This document shows, piece after piece, positions 45,809 to 55,349 of a DNA stretch of 64,000 nt. Below the pieces are notes generated by a model. It did not search any database. It saw only the letters and a program-made list of their open reading frames with translations, and was not told where the DNA came from. The position numbers and the translations under genes are program-made. Source of the DNA: Aphidius gifuensis (lineage: Eukaryota; Arthropoda; Insecta; Hymenoptera; Braconidae); assembly GCF_014905175.1 (NCBI RefSeq), contig NC_057792.1:12627321-12691320 (forward strand). The letters run 5' to 3'. The number at the start of each line of letters is the position of its first letter. Within the stretch, counting starts at the first letter, position 1.

Positions 45809-46326
45809 AGTAGGGAAACAGGGCCGGTTTAAAATCATCCCTTAAATAATCATCCCCTAATAAAAAGTGGTGATAAATAAATAAAAAAAATAAAAACAAG
45901 GGGGTAGTTTTTAGTGGGTAGTTTTTAGGGGGTAGTTAGGGAATGAGGGGTGTTTGTGTAGTTGCGATTGGGGGGACAGGAGTCGAGAGTCTTGAGACAG
46001 GAGACGGGGACCGGATGTCGTTGACTCATGTATGATGAAAGAGCTTGTTCATATTATTGTTATAAACGGTTTTTGTTTATATAAATATATAAAAAAAATT
46101 TATGGCTTTTTCTTAGAAAAAAAATTTATGGCTTTTTATTAGAAAAAAATATGAAATATGCGTCATTAACGAAAAATTTAGATATAAGTGGGGCAACATA
46201 ATAATATCAAGTTTTACGTATATGTAAATTATTATATATATGTATTTGTTTCTACAAAACGATTTTTTTAATTAAAAACCCATTAGTGCATTAAACGTGT
46301 TCGTGACGAAGAAGTTAAAAAAAAAC

Positions 46327-47100
46327 ATGGAATTGATTGTAGATATACAAGGTTTTAAGCAACCTCACAACGCATTTGTTTTAAAAGAGTTTGCTGCAAT
46401 TAATGTTCAAAACAACCAAACACATTGTTTTCTATTCAAGCCACCGAATACATGGAATCATCTACCTGCAAAATACAAGTCAATTAATCTGTGGTTGATC
46501 CACAATTGGCATGGGTTATCATGGGAGTGTGGTGGTGTATCTTATAATGACATGAAACTAATAATTTCTAACGTTTTGAAATCAGCTTGTTATATATATG
46601 TAAAAGGTGACGAGAAAAAAAAGTGGTTGGATGAAATCACTGACAATTCAAAAGTAATAATTGATTTATATTCAATGGATTCTCTAGGGATAAGAACAAT
46701 AAAAAATCAAAACAAGTCATCCAGGAATTCATTATGCTATACGTTATTGTCATTGTGCACTTGACAATGTACAGCAATTGAAACTATGGTTTCAGAATTA
46801 TTGGGGTGAGAAATCATCTCTTAATAAATCTATACAGTTGTACTATGCATTGAAAGATTCATCGAAACTTACAAAAGGAGATATAGAAATTTTACCAGAT
46901 AACTTTATACGCCTCGGAATCAATGGATGAAATTTGGGATAAATTGCCTGAAAATTTAAAACACAACCATAAATTCATTAAAGAGCGTCGATGTAAAGAA
47001 CATTTTAATTTTTTGGGTTCATATACAGATGCATTTGATGGACCATTACCAAAAAAAAAAAATTGTATTCCATATCAAAATAATAAAAAAAAAATAATTT
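46327..47100 (+). pseudogene. Polinton-associated protein with nuclease-like motif, frameshifted
   Basis: The frame starts at the second Met (MELIVDIQGFKQPHNAFV), preferred because related proteins begin just before the VDIQGF block. It continues through LFKPPNTWNHLP, NWHGLSWECGGVSY and YVKGDEKKKWL. After a frameshift near 46725 come HCALDNVQQLKLW and LNKSIQLYYALKD. A second shift near 46915 leads to DEIWDKLPENLK, CKEHFNFLG and FDGPLPKKK. I recognise this as a conserved insect protein seen with Polintons. The opening V-D-I-Q and the later HCALDNV resemble ExoI and ExoIII motifs of a DEDDh exonuclease fold, with Glu replaced by Gln. That functional reading is inference. The two shifts make it defective. 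Confidence 0.6.
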
Positions 47101-47368
47101 GAAAAAATAATTATACCTCATATATATTTTTTATGTAAGCGTTAAAATTTATGATGACTAACCAATGTTTATTTTTAAAAAATTAGGGTCAACGGTTTTT
47201 ACATATACGTTATAAAACACTACAGTGCATGTGCGCACGCATTAATATATACACAAAGAAGGGCCTTGTAGATTCGAAAAAAGCTTGAGTATAGAGCTCA
47301 TTAATATATCAACTTGTGTGGTGTGTGAACATTAATAAAGTAAATATAAGTTATAACTAAAAATTATA

Positions 47369-47710
47369 ATGGACCAGTGTCAAATAGAGTCTGAAATTTA
47401 TCAAAATTTTTTGATGAATAATGCTGAATATAATACTCAAGAAGAAAAGCTGAAGTCATTTCTTGAAGATTTACATATACATTAAAAAAAAGTTGAACTT
47501 CTACGATTCGAAATGTTTTTGGATACGTATGATGAAGTATATTTAATGACTGAGAGTCAAATCAAATCAATTGACTTATTTGAGCTACCTCCATACGTCT
47601 ATGATGAAAAGGATCTTGTATTAAAATATTTTGATAGGACTGCAATTCCAACTTTAACACCACTCATACAAGAATTATTTGAGCTATGGAATAAAAATGA
47701 AAAAAGATGA
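47369..47710 (+). pseudogene. Unassigned Polinton ORF with one internal stop
   Basis: From ATG at 47369 the frame reads MDQCQIESEIYQNFLMNNA, then KSFLEDLHIH, a TAA near 47483, and VELLRFEMFLDTYDEV, continuing to LIQELFELWNKNEKR. It is acidic and Leu-rich and could be helical. A single stop in an otherwise open 113-codon frame suggests recent inactivation. I do not recognise the family. Confidence 0.5.
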
Positions 47711-47844
47711 AGAACAAGATCAAGAAACAGACAGCGAAGAATAATTTTTAAAAATGTATTATATAAAAGTCAAATAAATATATTTAAACCAATGTTATAT
47801 TTTAAAAAATGTTTCTTTATTTATTTTTAGTTTTACAAAATTCA

Positions 47845-48149
47845 TTATGTTTTTTTTATTAATATTGGATCTATAATTTCACTTAATTTTTTAATCCGCA
47901 TTTGAAATCTTTCATGATCTCGAGCCATTGTTTCCCATTCTCTTCGTCTTGCTGATCGATAGGCATACGCCCATGTATACATCACGTGTACGGTAGTGGT
48001 AGTAAACGATACCTGCATCTTTCGAATAATATTGATTGCAGAATTTTTTGATTAGTTTTCTCAATATCTTCTGGACATTCGAGTTTGAAATATTTTATTT
48101 TTGATTTTTGACTGTTTTCTTCTGGTTTGTTTTTATTTTTATTATCCAT
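47845..48149 (-). pseudogene. Unassigned Polinton ORF with one frameshift
   Basis: ATG at 48149 opens MDNKNKNKPEENSQKSKIK, then YFKLECPEDIEKTNQKI. After a -1/+2 shift near 48020 it reads VHVMYTWAYAYRSARRREWE, then MARDHERFQMRIKKLSE and a TAA at 47847-47845. The C-terminal half is a likely basic amphipathic helix. It lies downstream of the capsid genes in the same orientation. Function unknown. Confidence 0.45.
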
Positions 48150-48180
48150 TTGTTTATTATTTTCTAATTAAAAATTGTAG

Positions 48181-48530
48181 TTAATATTTTGGTCGATGAT
48201 CTCCTACTGAGCCATTTTTTCCTTGCTTTACATAACCATAATATGGTTCAGAACCTCGCAATGATTTAGATATTTCAAAATAATTTTTCCTCGATTCTTT
48301 TTCAACTTTTGATTCGTATTGCATTCCACTTGAACGCGAGGAGCTATTACCACTTGTATTTTTATCCATTATTTTTGAAGCAAAACGTTTTTTTAATTTT
48401 TTTTCTTTTTTGACCAACCAGAAAAAAATTTAGAATCTTTGGATTTTGGTTCGTTGTATTGTTGTTGTTTTCTTTCTTCTTTTTCAGCTTTTGTCTTTTT
48501 GATCAAGGGAGTTTTATCAAAATATTCATG
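48181..48530 (-). pseudogene. Unassigned basic Polinton ORF, disrupted
   Basis: A frame from about 48530 reads EYFDKTPLIKKTKAEKEERK and ends KFFSGWSKKKK at a stop near 48390. The overlapping frame then gives ATG 48369 with MDKNTSGNSSSRSSGMQYES, ENYFEISKSLRG-like and PYYGYVKQGKNGSVGDH to the stop at 48181. The last 62 codons are intact. It is Lys/Ser-rich and of unknown function, in the late-gene position of the element. Confidence 0.45.
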
Positions 48531-48780
48531 AGTAGAATAGATCATAGATCATATATTCATAACGAATTTCTTCAAACATATGAGCAATTGACATTTTATC
48601 AAGTGAAGTTGTAGCAGCAACAGCAGTTTCATTACTTTTTGTAAATTTTCCTGTAATATGCAGTGAACTTTTACTTGGTAATAAACACAAGTCTTGATGT
48701 TGAACTCCAATTCTTATTTCATCACTATTATTAAATTTTGAAGCGCCATATGGCAAATGAGTATGAAGCTCATAATTCAT
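48526..48780 (-). pseudogene. Polinton major capsid protein, N-terminal remnant
   Basis: ATG at 48780 opens MNYELHTHLPYGASKFNNSD, followed by EIRIGVQHQDLCLLPSKS, LHITGKF and a segment ending MSIAHMFEEIRYE. The D-E-I-R-I, Q-D and FEEIRYE blocks are typical of the start of double-jelly-roll major capsid proteins of insect Polintons. Only about 80 of the expected 500 or more residues remain before unrelated sequence and a stop. The start overlaps the end of the penton-like gene by about 11 bp, as expected for adjacent genes read as one unit. It cannot form a capsid. Confidence 0.78.
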
Positions 48781-49060
48781 TTGTATTAGCTTTGATACTC
48801 AGAGAAATTTCTGGTAATTCTTTCTTTATATAGTCTTCAATATCTTCAATTTCATAACTGCCAGTAGGTATTGTAATTATACAATCACCCACATGGAATT
48901 TATTATTGTATTCATCAATATTTGGTATTGAATTAAATGTTAATAATTCAACAAGTCTCATAACATAATTTTTATCTGGAGATAATTCTATTGGTGGAAA
49001 ATATTGAGCCTCTAGAATAGAGGAGGCCCCAGACAGTGTCAATGTGAACGAATCAGTCAT
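48770..49060 (-). pseudogene. Polinton minor capsid (penton-like) protein, N-terminal part
   Basis: I place the start at the Met giving MTDSFTLTLSGASSILEAQY (49060) because family members begin there. The frame continues FPPIELSPDKNYVMRLVELL, then TFNSIPNIDEYNNKFHVG and IPTGSYEIEDIEDYI, and ends at SLKANTNEL-like sequence. The family protein is about twice this length, so the C-terminal half is missing. I recognise it as the conserved Polinton protein encoded just before the major capsid gene. The penton (single jelly-roll) assignment rests on position and family knowledge, not on a visible fold. Confidence 0.75.
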
Positions 49061-49092
49061 GACTAATGTTGAAACTATATGTACATATGTAT

Positions 49093-49251
49093 TTATAATT
49101 TTAAACATAAATGATCACATATAACTGTATCATATTTTTGATATTTTTTATAATTATATTTAATGCTACCAACACCGAGATATTTTATAAGTTCTTCAGG
49201 AGGACCTAAGTCTCCAAAACTATCGAAATAAATAACTTGATTATTTTTTTT
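49093..49251 (-). pseudogene. Polinton adenain-like cysteine protease, C-terminal piece
   Basis: The minus strand reads KKNNQVIYFDSFGDLGPPEE, then LIKYLGVGSIKYNYKKYQ and TVICDHLCLKL before the stop. YFDSFG and the C-x-H-L-C block near the end match the second half of Polinton adenain-like proteases, which process capsid proteins. The usual C-G-H-L-C is C-D-H-L-C here. The N-terminal half lies at 52058-52236, separated by the 2.8-kb insertion. Confidence 0.82.
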
Positions 49252-49704
49252 GAAGTGAAACTTCTTTTCGCAGGGTAGTGAAAAAAAAATCAGTGTGTCG
49301 GCCATGTAATGCTCGGAGCAAGCGAACGCTCGGCGCAAGCGAACGCTCGGACCGAGCAAGCATTTGCCCATATTACTAATAAGAGTGAGTGAGTGAGTGG
49401 CTACGAGCGAGAAAAGAGATATGCTTTGAATGAATGTGTGTGTGCGTTGCCAATAGTGTAGCTGATCGGTTCGCAGCGCTTACAGGCGAGCTACTGAATG
49501 TTTGGATCTGAGTATTTTATCTTGAAGCCTTTATTTCCCCTTCCATTCGTCTCTTAAGTCACACATACATTTATAAAAAAATAAACGATGCAAACCGAGT
49601 GCTGCCGAGCATGCACGAGCATGTTAATTTCAGCTGATTTCGGCTATCTCGAAGTAAATTCGGAAGCACTCGGATTACATCGTTTATTTTTCTTTTAATT
49701 GTGC

Positions 49705-50400
49705 GTGTGATAAATTATTATTATTATATTTATGTTATTGATATTATTATTATAATTATTATTTTATTATTAATATCGATATTATTGTTATGGATATAAT
49801 GAATACCAATGATATTATTACTATTATTAAATTGATATTATTATTCTTCATAATATTATTGAAGTTATTATTATTTATAATGATATTATTGATATCTATA
49901 GCGATAGTATAAATAAAAATAACAACAATAATTTCAATAATATCATCGATATTAATAATATCAATGGTATGAATCATATTAATAATAATAATAATATCGA
50001 TATAATATTGATAATGATAAGATCAATACTGACATTAATATTCAAGTATTAATATTAATAATTATTAGTATTCATATTTCAAATATTATTATTATAAATG
50101 TTATTATTAATATAATTAATATCATTTATATTATGACTATAGTCATTCCTAATTCCTAATCCTAATTTATAATGTTATCAAAATTATTATTGACATTTTT
50201 ATTCTGTATAATATTTTTGAAATAATTGTTATTAATAATATTATTATTAATATTATTAATATATATTAATTCATGGTATGCATAATAATAACAATAATAA
50301 TTTCAATAATATATCATCGATAATAATAAAATCATTGATGTTAATATTATTAATATTGATATATAATATTAATAATAATAATAAAAATATTAATAGTACT
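49705..50400. repeat. Imperfect (ATT)n/(AATAAT)n tract
   Basis: Nearly pure A/T sequence of ATT, GAT and ATA triplets. All ORFs here are low-complexity Ile/Asn artefacts. A similar tract follows the TTAA element at 50972-51330. Confidence 0.95.
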
Positions 50401-50405
50401 GTTAA

Positions 50406-50967
50406 GGTTGAATGTAAATCGCATCGGTGGACGAAGTTTGGGCCCGAGAGGGTGCACATCTACATATGGTTATAAAAAATATTTTCAGTGCCCCTCTGTC
50501 TAAAATATATTCACTATACTGGCAGGTTTTTAGTAGTATGTGTGCATGCAGTCTATCTGGATAGACACACACATACTACCTTAGCCAAGAAACTTGAGAC
50601 AGAACGACGAATAAAAGAAAGAGAATGACCGCTAATGATAGACAATTTTGATTCTAATAATTGAATATCTTTTAAAATCTGTTGTAGAAAATGATCATTG
50701 AGGGCTTAAAAAATCCTCATGTTAAAGAAGTACAAACTGATAATAAATTGAGTAAAATCATATAGAAACTTTTTGAGCTAGAGAAGAAAATATGTGTTCA
50801 GTCCCTATACCTACGTGTTAAACTTGTCAACTTTGACATTAATTATCTAAAAAAAAACGTTGTGTAAAATTCTGAAAAAATTCAACAAAATAGATAATTA
50901 TTCTGGCTTTTATATGAGATTAAAAATTCAAAAATCGTATAGTTAGAAATTCTATTTACATTCAACC
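50406..50967. mobile_element. 562-bp TTAA-flanked element
   Basis: The ends are GGTTGAATGTAAAT and ATTTACATTCAACC, with TTAA directly outside each (50402-50405, 50968-50971). TTAA duplication is the piggyBac hallmark, though the terminal GG is unusual for that superfamily. Inside, GTATGTGTG and CACACATAC form a second palindrome near 50530-50580. It is non-autonomous and embedded in (ATT)n sequence. Confidence 0.75.
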
Positions 50968-51335
50968 TTAATAATATTCAAATATAAATATTAGTAATTA
51001 TTAGTATTTATATTTCAAATATTATTATTATAGATATTGTTATTAATATCAATAATATTGTTAATAATTGATAATATTATTGAAATTATTGTTGTTATTA
51101 TTATCATTCATATATATTCATAGTATAAATAATAATAATAATAACGATAATTATATGAATAATAATAATATTGATAATAATTTTAATAATATCAATGGTA
51201 TTAATAATAATAATAATAATATCAATAACGATATAATATTGATAATATTATCAATATTTATAGTTTGGATATTATCGCAATATGATCGATATTATTATTA
51301 TAAATATCATATTGATATTATCATTTATACTATAA

Positions 51336-51913
51336 TAGGGTTCTTCGATTCTTAGAAAAAATCGTGTTTTTATAATTATTTTTTTATTAATTTTTTTAAT
51401 CATACATTATTTTTTATGTTTACACAATATTAATAGAAAAAAAAACGAATGAAATTGAATGAAAAATATGATGTTAAAAAAGAGAATATTATAAATATTG
51501 ATAATAAATAATTAAATATTATTATTATTCATTAAATATTAAATATTAAATAATATTCATATTTATATTAATATTTATTATTTAATATTTATTATTTATA
51601 TGAGAACTGTCAGAAGCCAATCCCCAATCATCAAGTGTCAACGAACTTTGTTGTTTCTTTCTAATTTTTTTTCTTTTTTTGATTTATATTAAAAAAGAGT
51701 TTAAAATAAATACAAATGATGGCCTAGGTTTATAAAACCTAGAACAATGCGCTTTGAAAAGGCGAAAAACAAGACCGATTCTTTTGGCGATATTCGGTGA
51801 AAAAGAATCGTGAATCGATTAATCGGCTCTGAAAAGAATCGGATACTTGTACTCGATATGAATCGATCCAGTACTCGAGTACTTAAAAAATGGCCGAGAA
51901 TCGAAGACCCCTA
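51336..51913. mobile_element. hAT-type MITE with TCTTCGATTC ends
   Basis: The ends are TAGGGTTCTTCGATTCTTAG and GAATCGAAGACCCCTA. The flanks are TACTATAA and CACTATAA (51328-51335, 51914-51921), an 8-bp duplication with one mismatch. Subterminal GAATCG and ACTCGAGTACT motifs resemble those of the larger hAT at 55565-58862. Confidence 0.85.
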
Positions 51914-52057
51914 CACTATAAACATTATCAATATTATTAATATCATCAATAATATCATCATTTATTAATTGATTGTCAATATTATTAAAGTCGTTACGAA
52001 TATCTTGACGAACTGCGAAAGAAGTTTCACTTCCCTCGCGCGTACTGCTAACACACA

Positions 52058-52236
52058 CAAATTTTTTTTTTATATGCAACACAGTGTGTACCGGGACCAT
52101 CCTTATCATCAAGATTGATTATTGATGACTCATACTTCCTAGGATCTGACTTAGGTAAATCATTTCTCATAAATACACCTCGGAAATATGGAATTCTCAA
52201 AATTTTTGCATATTTGATGATATCAATATCAGTCAA
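52058..52236 (-). pseudogene. Polinton adenain-like cysteine protease, N-terminal piece
   Basis: ATG at 52236 opens MTDIDIIKYAKILRIPYFRG, followed by VFMRNDLP and a segment ending DKDGPGTHCVAYKK. G-P-G-T-H-(W)-V-A-Y carries the catalytic His of this protease family, and the neighbouring Trp is Cys here. The gene is broken after VAYKKK by the 2.8-kb insertion and resumes at 49251. Start choice follows the L-T-x-x-D-L-x-x-Y-A-K opening common to the family. Confidence 0.82.
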
Positions 52237-52253
52237 CGCTCGATGTGGTAGCT

Positions 52254-52905
52254 CTACATGTTTTTTGATGGCTTTAAAAATGAACCAAATCCTTTTTTAT
52301 GAGGCTGCAAAAACATACCGTTTCCCAAAGCAATTGATTCCATTTTTGTATTATGACGTTTAGTTTCTTCAAGTCTACTTTTTGCAGCATTTGCCTCATT
52401 GATAGTTTTTACTATTGTAGCAGCTCCACCTGATGAAGCACCCACTGCACTAAGACCAGCAAAAATAGGCATTAAAAACGGTAAAAATCCTCCAATTTTT
52501 GCTGGTAATGATAAAACACGAGGCAACTGAATATTTTTTTTACCACGAGATTTTTTCACAGCATCACGTGCTCCCTTTATATTTGATTTGATAGGATAGC
52601 CTCCAGGCTGAGTAAGTTTTTTTGTTAAATTGATAATTTTTGTTAATGATATCGAAGGTCCTTTTTTCTTTTTTAACTTTCTAGTTCCTTTTTCTTTCAA
52701 TGTCATACCCATTTTTACTTTTGCTTTTATAGCGTTTGTTATAAAAAGCTGCTGCTTTTTCAGCAATAGAAGAGTCGTTAGCTAGAACACGTTGCCAAGC
52801 TTTTTCAGCAAGTTCTCTGTCAGCCTGATGTCTAGCGACTAAATTATCTGTATTTTTTTCGTATTGTATATCGTGTTCTTTACATGATTCGTCCAGCGGA
52901 TTTAT
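52254..52905 (-). pseudogene. Polinton PLA2-like / core-peptide fusion protein, truncated and frameshifted
   Basis: Upstream part (about 52905-52765, no Met): PLDESCKEHDIQYEKNTDN, then VARHQADRELAEKAWQRVL. C-x-x-HD-x-x-Y is the catalytic HD dyad of phospholipase A2, as in parvovirus VP1 and in the equivalent Polinton protein, where it may help membrane escape. A frameshift near 52755 leads into ITNAIKAKVKMGM, a Lys-rich tract, KIGGFLPFLMPIFAGLSAVG, a Gly/Ala-rich segment and IALGNGMFLQPHKKGFG, ending at 52254. The GGFLPxLxPxFAGLSA hydrophobic block resembles adenoviral core/pX-type proteins. The N terminus, including the Ca-binding loop, has been lost where the 110-bp tandem array begins. Intact family members are single polypeptides, so this was one gene. 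Confidence 0.75.
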
Positions 52906-53560
52906 TTATTGTAGTTTATTTAAAAAATAAAAAGAAGTTCTAAGTCACATATTGTTCTAAATTTTTTCGTTTCACGATCTAGCCATAAAAACAAAGTAAT
53001 ATTCAAAAAACATAAATTTATTGTAGTTTACTTGAAAAAAAATTTTGTCGTTTCACGATCTAGCCATGAAAAAAGAAGTAGTATTCAAAAGTCATGAATT
53101 TATTGTAGGTTTTTAAAAAAATAAAAATAAGTTCTTAGTCACATGTTGTTCTAAATTTTGTCGTTTCACGATCTAGCAATCAAAAACAAAGTAATATTCG
53201 AATATTATAAATTCATTGTAGTTTATTTAAATAATGAAAAATGGTCTTAGTCACATATTGTTTTAAATTTCGTCGTTTTACGATCTAGCTATACAAAACG
53301 AAGTAATATTTAAAAATTATAAATTTATTGTAGTTTATTTAAATAATAAAAAAAAAATCTTAGTCACATATTGTTCTAAATTTTGTAGTTCAACGATCTA
53401 GCCATAAAAACAAAGTAATATTCAAAAATTATAAATTTATTGTAGTTTATTTAAAAAATAAAAAAAATGTTAGTTACATATTGTTCTAAATTTTGTCATT
53501 CAACGATCTAGCCATAAAAAACAAAGTAATATTTAAAAATTATGAATGTGTTGTATTTTT
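52903..53560. repeat. Tandem repeat, period about 110 bp, six units
   Basis: TTTATTGTAGTTTATTT recurs near 52905, 53019, 53098, 53213, 53326, 53433 and 53545, the 53019-53098 unit being shorter. Each unit contains AGTCACATATTGTTCTAAA, TTTCACGATCTAGCCAT and AAACAAAGTAATATTC. It lies inside the Polinton, replacing the upstream part of the PLA2-like gene. Confidence 0.92.
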
Positions 53561-53564
53561 TTTA

Positions 53565-54080
53565 AAAAAAGGTACCCTCAGGCAAAATGGTTGCGTATAC
53601 TTCAGAGGGATGTTCTATGCGGGGGCGGTCGCTCTATAGTCTAGGGCGCTATGCCGGGGGCCGTTCCATGAGAAGTCGAAGAGTGCCCCCGGCAGGGCGG
53701 TCCCACTAGCTAGTCTAGGAGTGTCACTGAACGAACCCAAAAAAGATCTACTATGGTTTTATGTTGCCCTGATACTTGACTCTGATTTATTTTTTCATTT
53801 ATCAATAATAATTGTTATTATATTATTTTTATAGCTTTTTTATTTAGTTAACATGACATAATGGGTTACTTCATAAATATATATTTAAGAAATAAAAAAT
53901 TATAGCTTTGTATATTTATTGGTGACATTTTTTATTTTTTTAAATAAACAAAACACTTCAGATTTATGACCTGAAAAAAAAATATTGGATTTATCATAAA
54001 AATTTATTTCTAAGAAAGGAATAAAATTTTAGAAACAATTATAGCTGAAAATTTCTTACTCTTTACCCTTCTACTCCTAC
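53565..54080. other. Polinton internal tract with a GC-rich palindromic patch
   Basis: GGGGGCGGTCGC, GCCGGGGGCCG and GCCCCCGGCAGGGCGG at 53615-53700 make a GC-rich island within strongly AT-rich DNA and can pair with each other. The rest is AT-rich and without ORFs. Confidence 0.45.
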
Positions 54081-54569
54081 AACACATATACGTAAAACTT
54101 GATATTATTATGTTGCCCCACTTATATCTAAATTTTTCGTTAATGACGCATGCTTTTATTTCAAATTTTTTTCTAAGAAAAAGCCATAAATTTTTTTTAT
54201 ATATTTATATAAACAAAAACCAATTATAACAATAATATAAACAAGCTCTTTCATCATACATGAGTCAACGACATCCGGTTCCCGTCTCCCGTCGCCCGTC
54301 TCAAGACTCCCGACTCCCGTCCCCCCCATTTTTTTAAATCTCCATATTCTCAACCCTCACCCCCCCCCCCAATCTCAATTACACACACATCTCTCAATCC
54401 TCAACATCTTATCTACACCCCCTCCCAACTACCCCTCTAAAAACTACCCACTAAAAACTACCCCTTTGTTTTTATTTTTTTTTATTTATTTATCGCCACT
54501 CTTTATTAGGGGATGATTATTTAAGGGATGATTTTAAACCGACCCTGTTTTCCTACTCTAACTTATTTC

Positions 54570-55320
54570 AATCGAAACCTCAGTCTTTCAGAGTGAGATA
54601 AGGGAGGCCAAAAATCACGTAAATTATCTAAATCTACGATCGAAAATCATTAACTGTTATTTTTTGAATTTTATAAGTTTCTGGTTTCTGGCACCCAAAG
54701 ACATCGTCTAGACCTTGTCAAATCTCCTGAGTGTTTCCAATAACGTTGTCAATAATAGGCGCGTGGATGATTTACTTCGACGCTGTCCTACAATAGGCAG
54801 AATGTCGAAGATTTTTATACGAGTGTTTGGAACCCTTTGTCTGAGTAACCTCTAACGTAGTATCTAAGTGGGCTGAGGTAATCTGCCTCGAAGCCATGCG
54901 TGAAATTACTCCGCTCTAACATTTCTTCTGCGGTAAGAATCGGGAGATGATTCGGTAAAGCAAGGTGGGTACGAATATGTCTCACTCTCGTATTGACTAG
55001 GTTATGTAAGTTAGCTAAACCAGAGTCAATGATCTCGATGTTGATGCTTTTCGTGCATTACAAAATACAAATTATTTTGTAAAGGCTACTGTTATTATCT
55101 AAGTTTAAGATGGTGGCCCGTGCCTCTTTACCTTTTCTGACTAAGCAATAGATCGCTAGCAAATGACCGTTAACGGCCTTTCATATACTTTTCTCTGTTT
55201 GTTGGTTATAGATAGCCGGCTCTCCCTGGCAGAAAGATAGAAGGATCATCAGAAATCCGCGTCGAACAGCATGCAACTATTATTTTTTTCTCGTCGGTTG
55301 GAAAAGTGGTTTCAATATGC
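54570..55320. other. Unique GC-richer segment, possibly an old LTR or foreign insertion
   Basis: The tract 54600-55290 is balanced in composition and shares nothing with other repeats here. Frames on both strands carry frequent stops. Composition and length would suit a solo LTR, but I found no paired copy, TG...CA ends or primer-binding site. It lies directly downstream (minus strand) of the RRM1 exon. Confidence 0.3.
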
Positions 55321-55349
55321 AAATTTTATTTTTAAGTTATATAAATTAC

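Larger units (their letters stand above)
49252..52057. mobile_element. 2.8-kb element bounded by GAAGTGAAACTTC hairpins, inserted in the Polinton protease
   Basis: The left edge is GAAGTGAAACTTCTTTTCG against an A/T run. The right edge is CGAAAGAAGTTTCACTTCCC followed by CGCGCGTACTGCTAACACA and a T run. Protease codons stop at one side and resume at the other, proving insertion near a poly-A stretch of the gene. The interior holds a GC-richer 5' tract (49260-49700) with an inverted AAACGATG...CATCGTTT pair, long (ATT)n-type tracts, a TTAA-flanked element and a hAT. The same edge pair bounds 27293-31240, and a single edge lies at 58597. Confidence 0.82.
45809..54557. mobile_element. Shortened Polinton (Maverick) transposon
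   Basis: It starts AGTAGGGAAACAGGG and ends CCCTGTTTTCCTACT. The flanks are a perfect 6-bp target duplication CTAACT (45803-45808, 54558-54563). AG...CT ends plus a 6-bp duplication are the hallmark of Polintons. The left inverted repeat is about 417 bp (45809-46225) and the right about 474 bp (54084-54557), with the right arm carrying an expanded C run. Genes converge: plus-strand ORFs at 46327-47100 and 47369-47710, minus-strand genes from 52905 down to 47845. Capsid, protease and PLA2-like functions are recognisable, but DNA polymerase B, integrase and packaging ATPase are not. Removing the 2.8-kb nested element leaves about 5.9 kb, far below the usual 15-20 kb, so this is a deletion derivative. 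Confidence 0.95.
19840..55349 (-). other. 35.5-kb intron of the Musashi-family gene
   Basis: The region between the two exons starts with GTAATT and ends with a T-rich tract and GCAG in minus-strand reading. It is almost entirely transposon-derived: at least three hAT-type elements, several TA-flanked inverted-repeat elements, one Polinton, one RWKATE transposase and captured gene fragments. The assignment follows from splice phase and protein order, not from transcript data. Confidence 0.85.

Noticed and set aside
49759..51355. Several Ile/Asn-rich ORFs
   Set aside because: They are translations of (ATT)n/(AAT)n low-complexity DNA.
54600..55300. Solo LTR
   Set aside because: Composition is suggestive, but no terminal TG...CA with flanking duplication and no second copy in the window.
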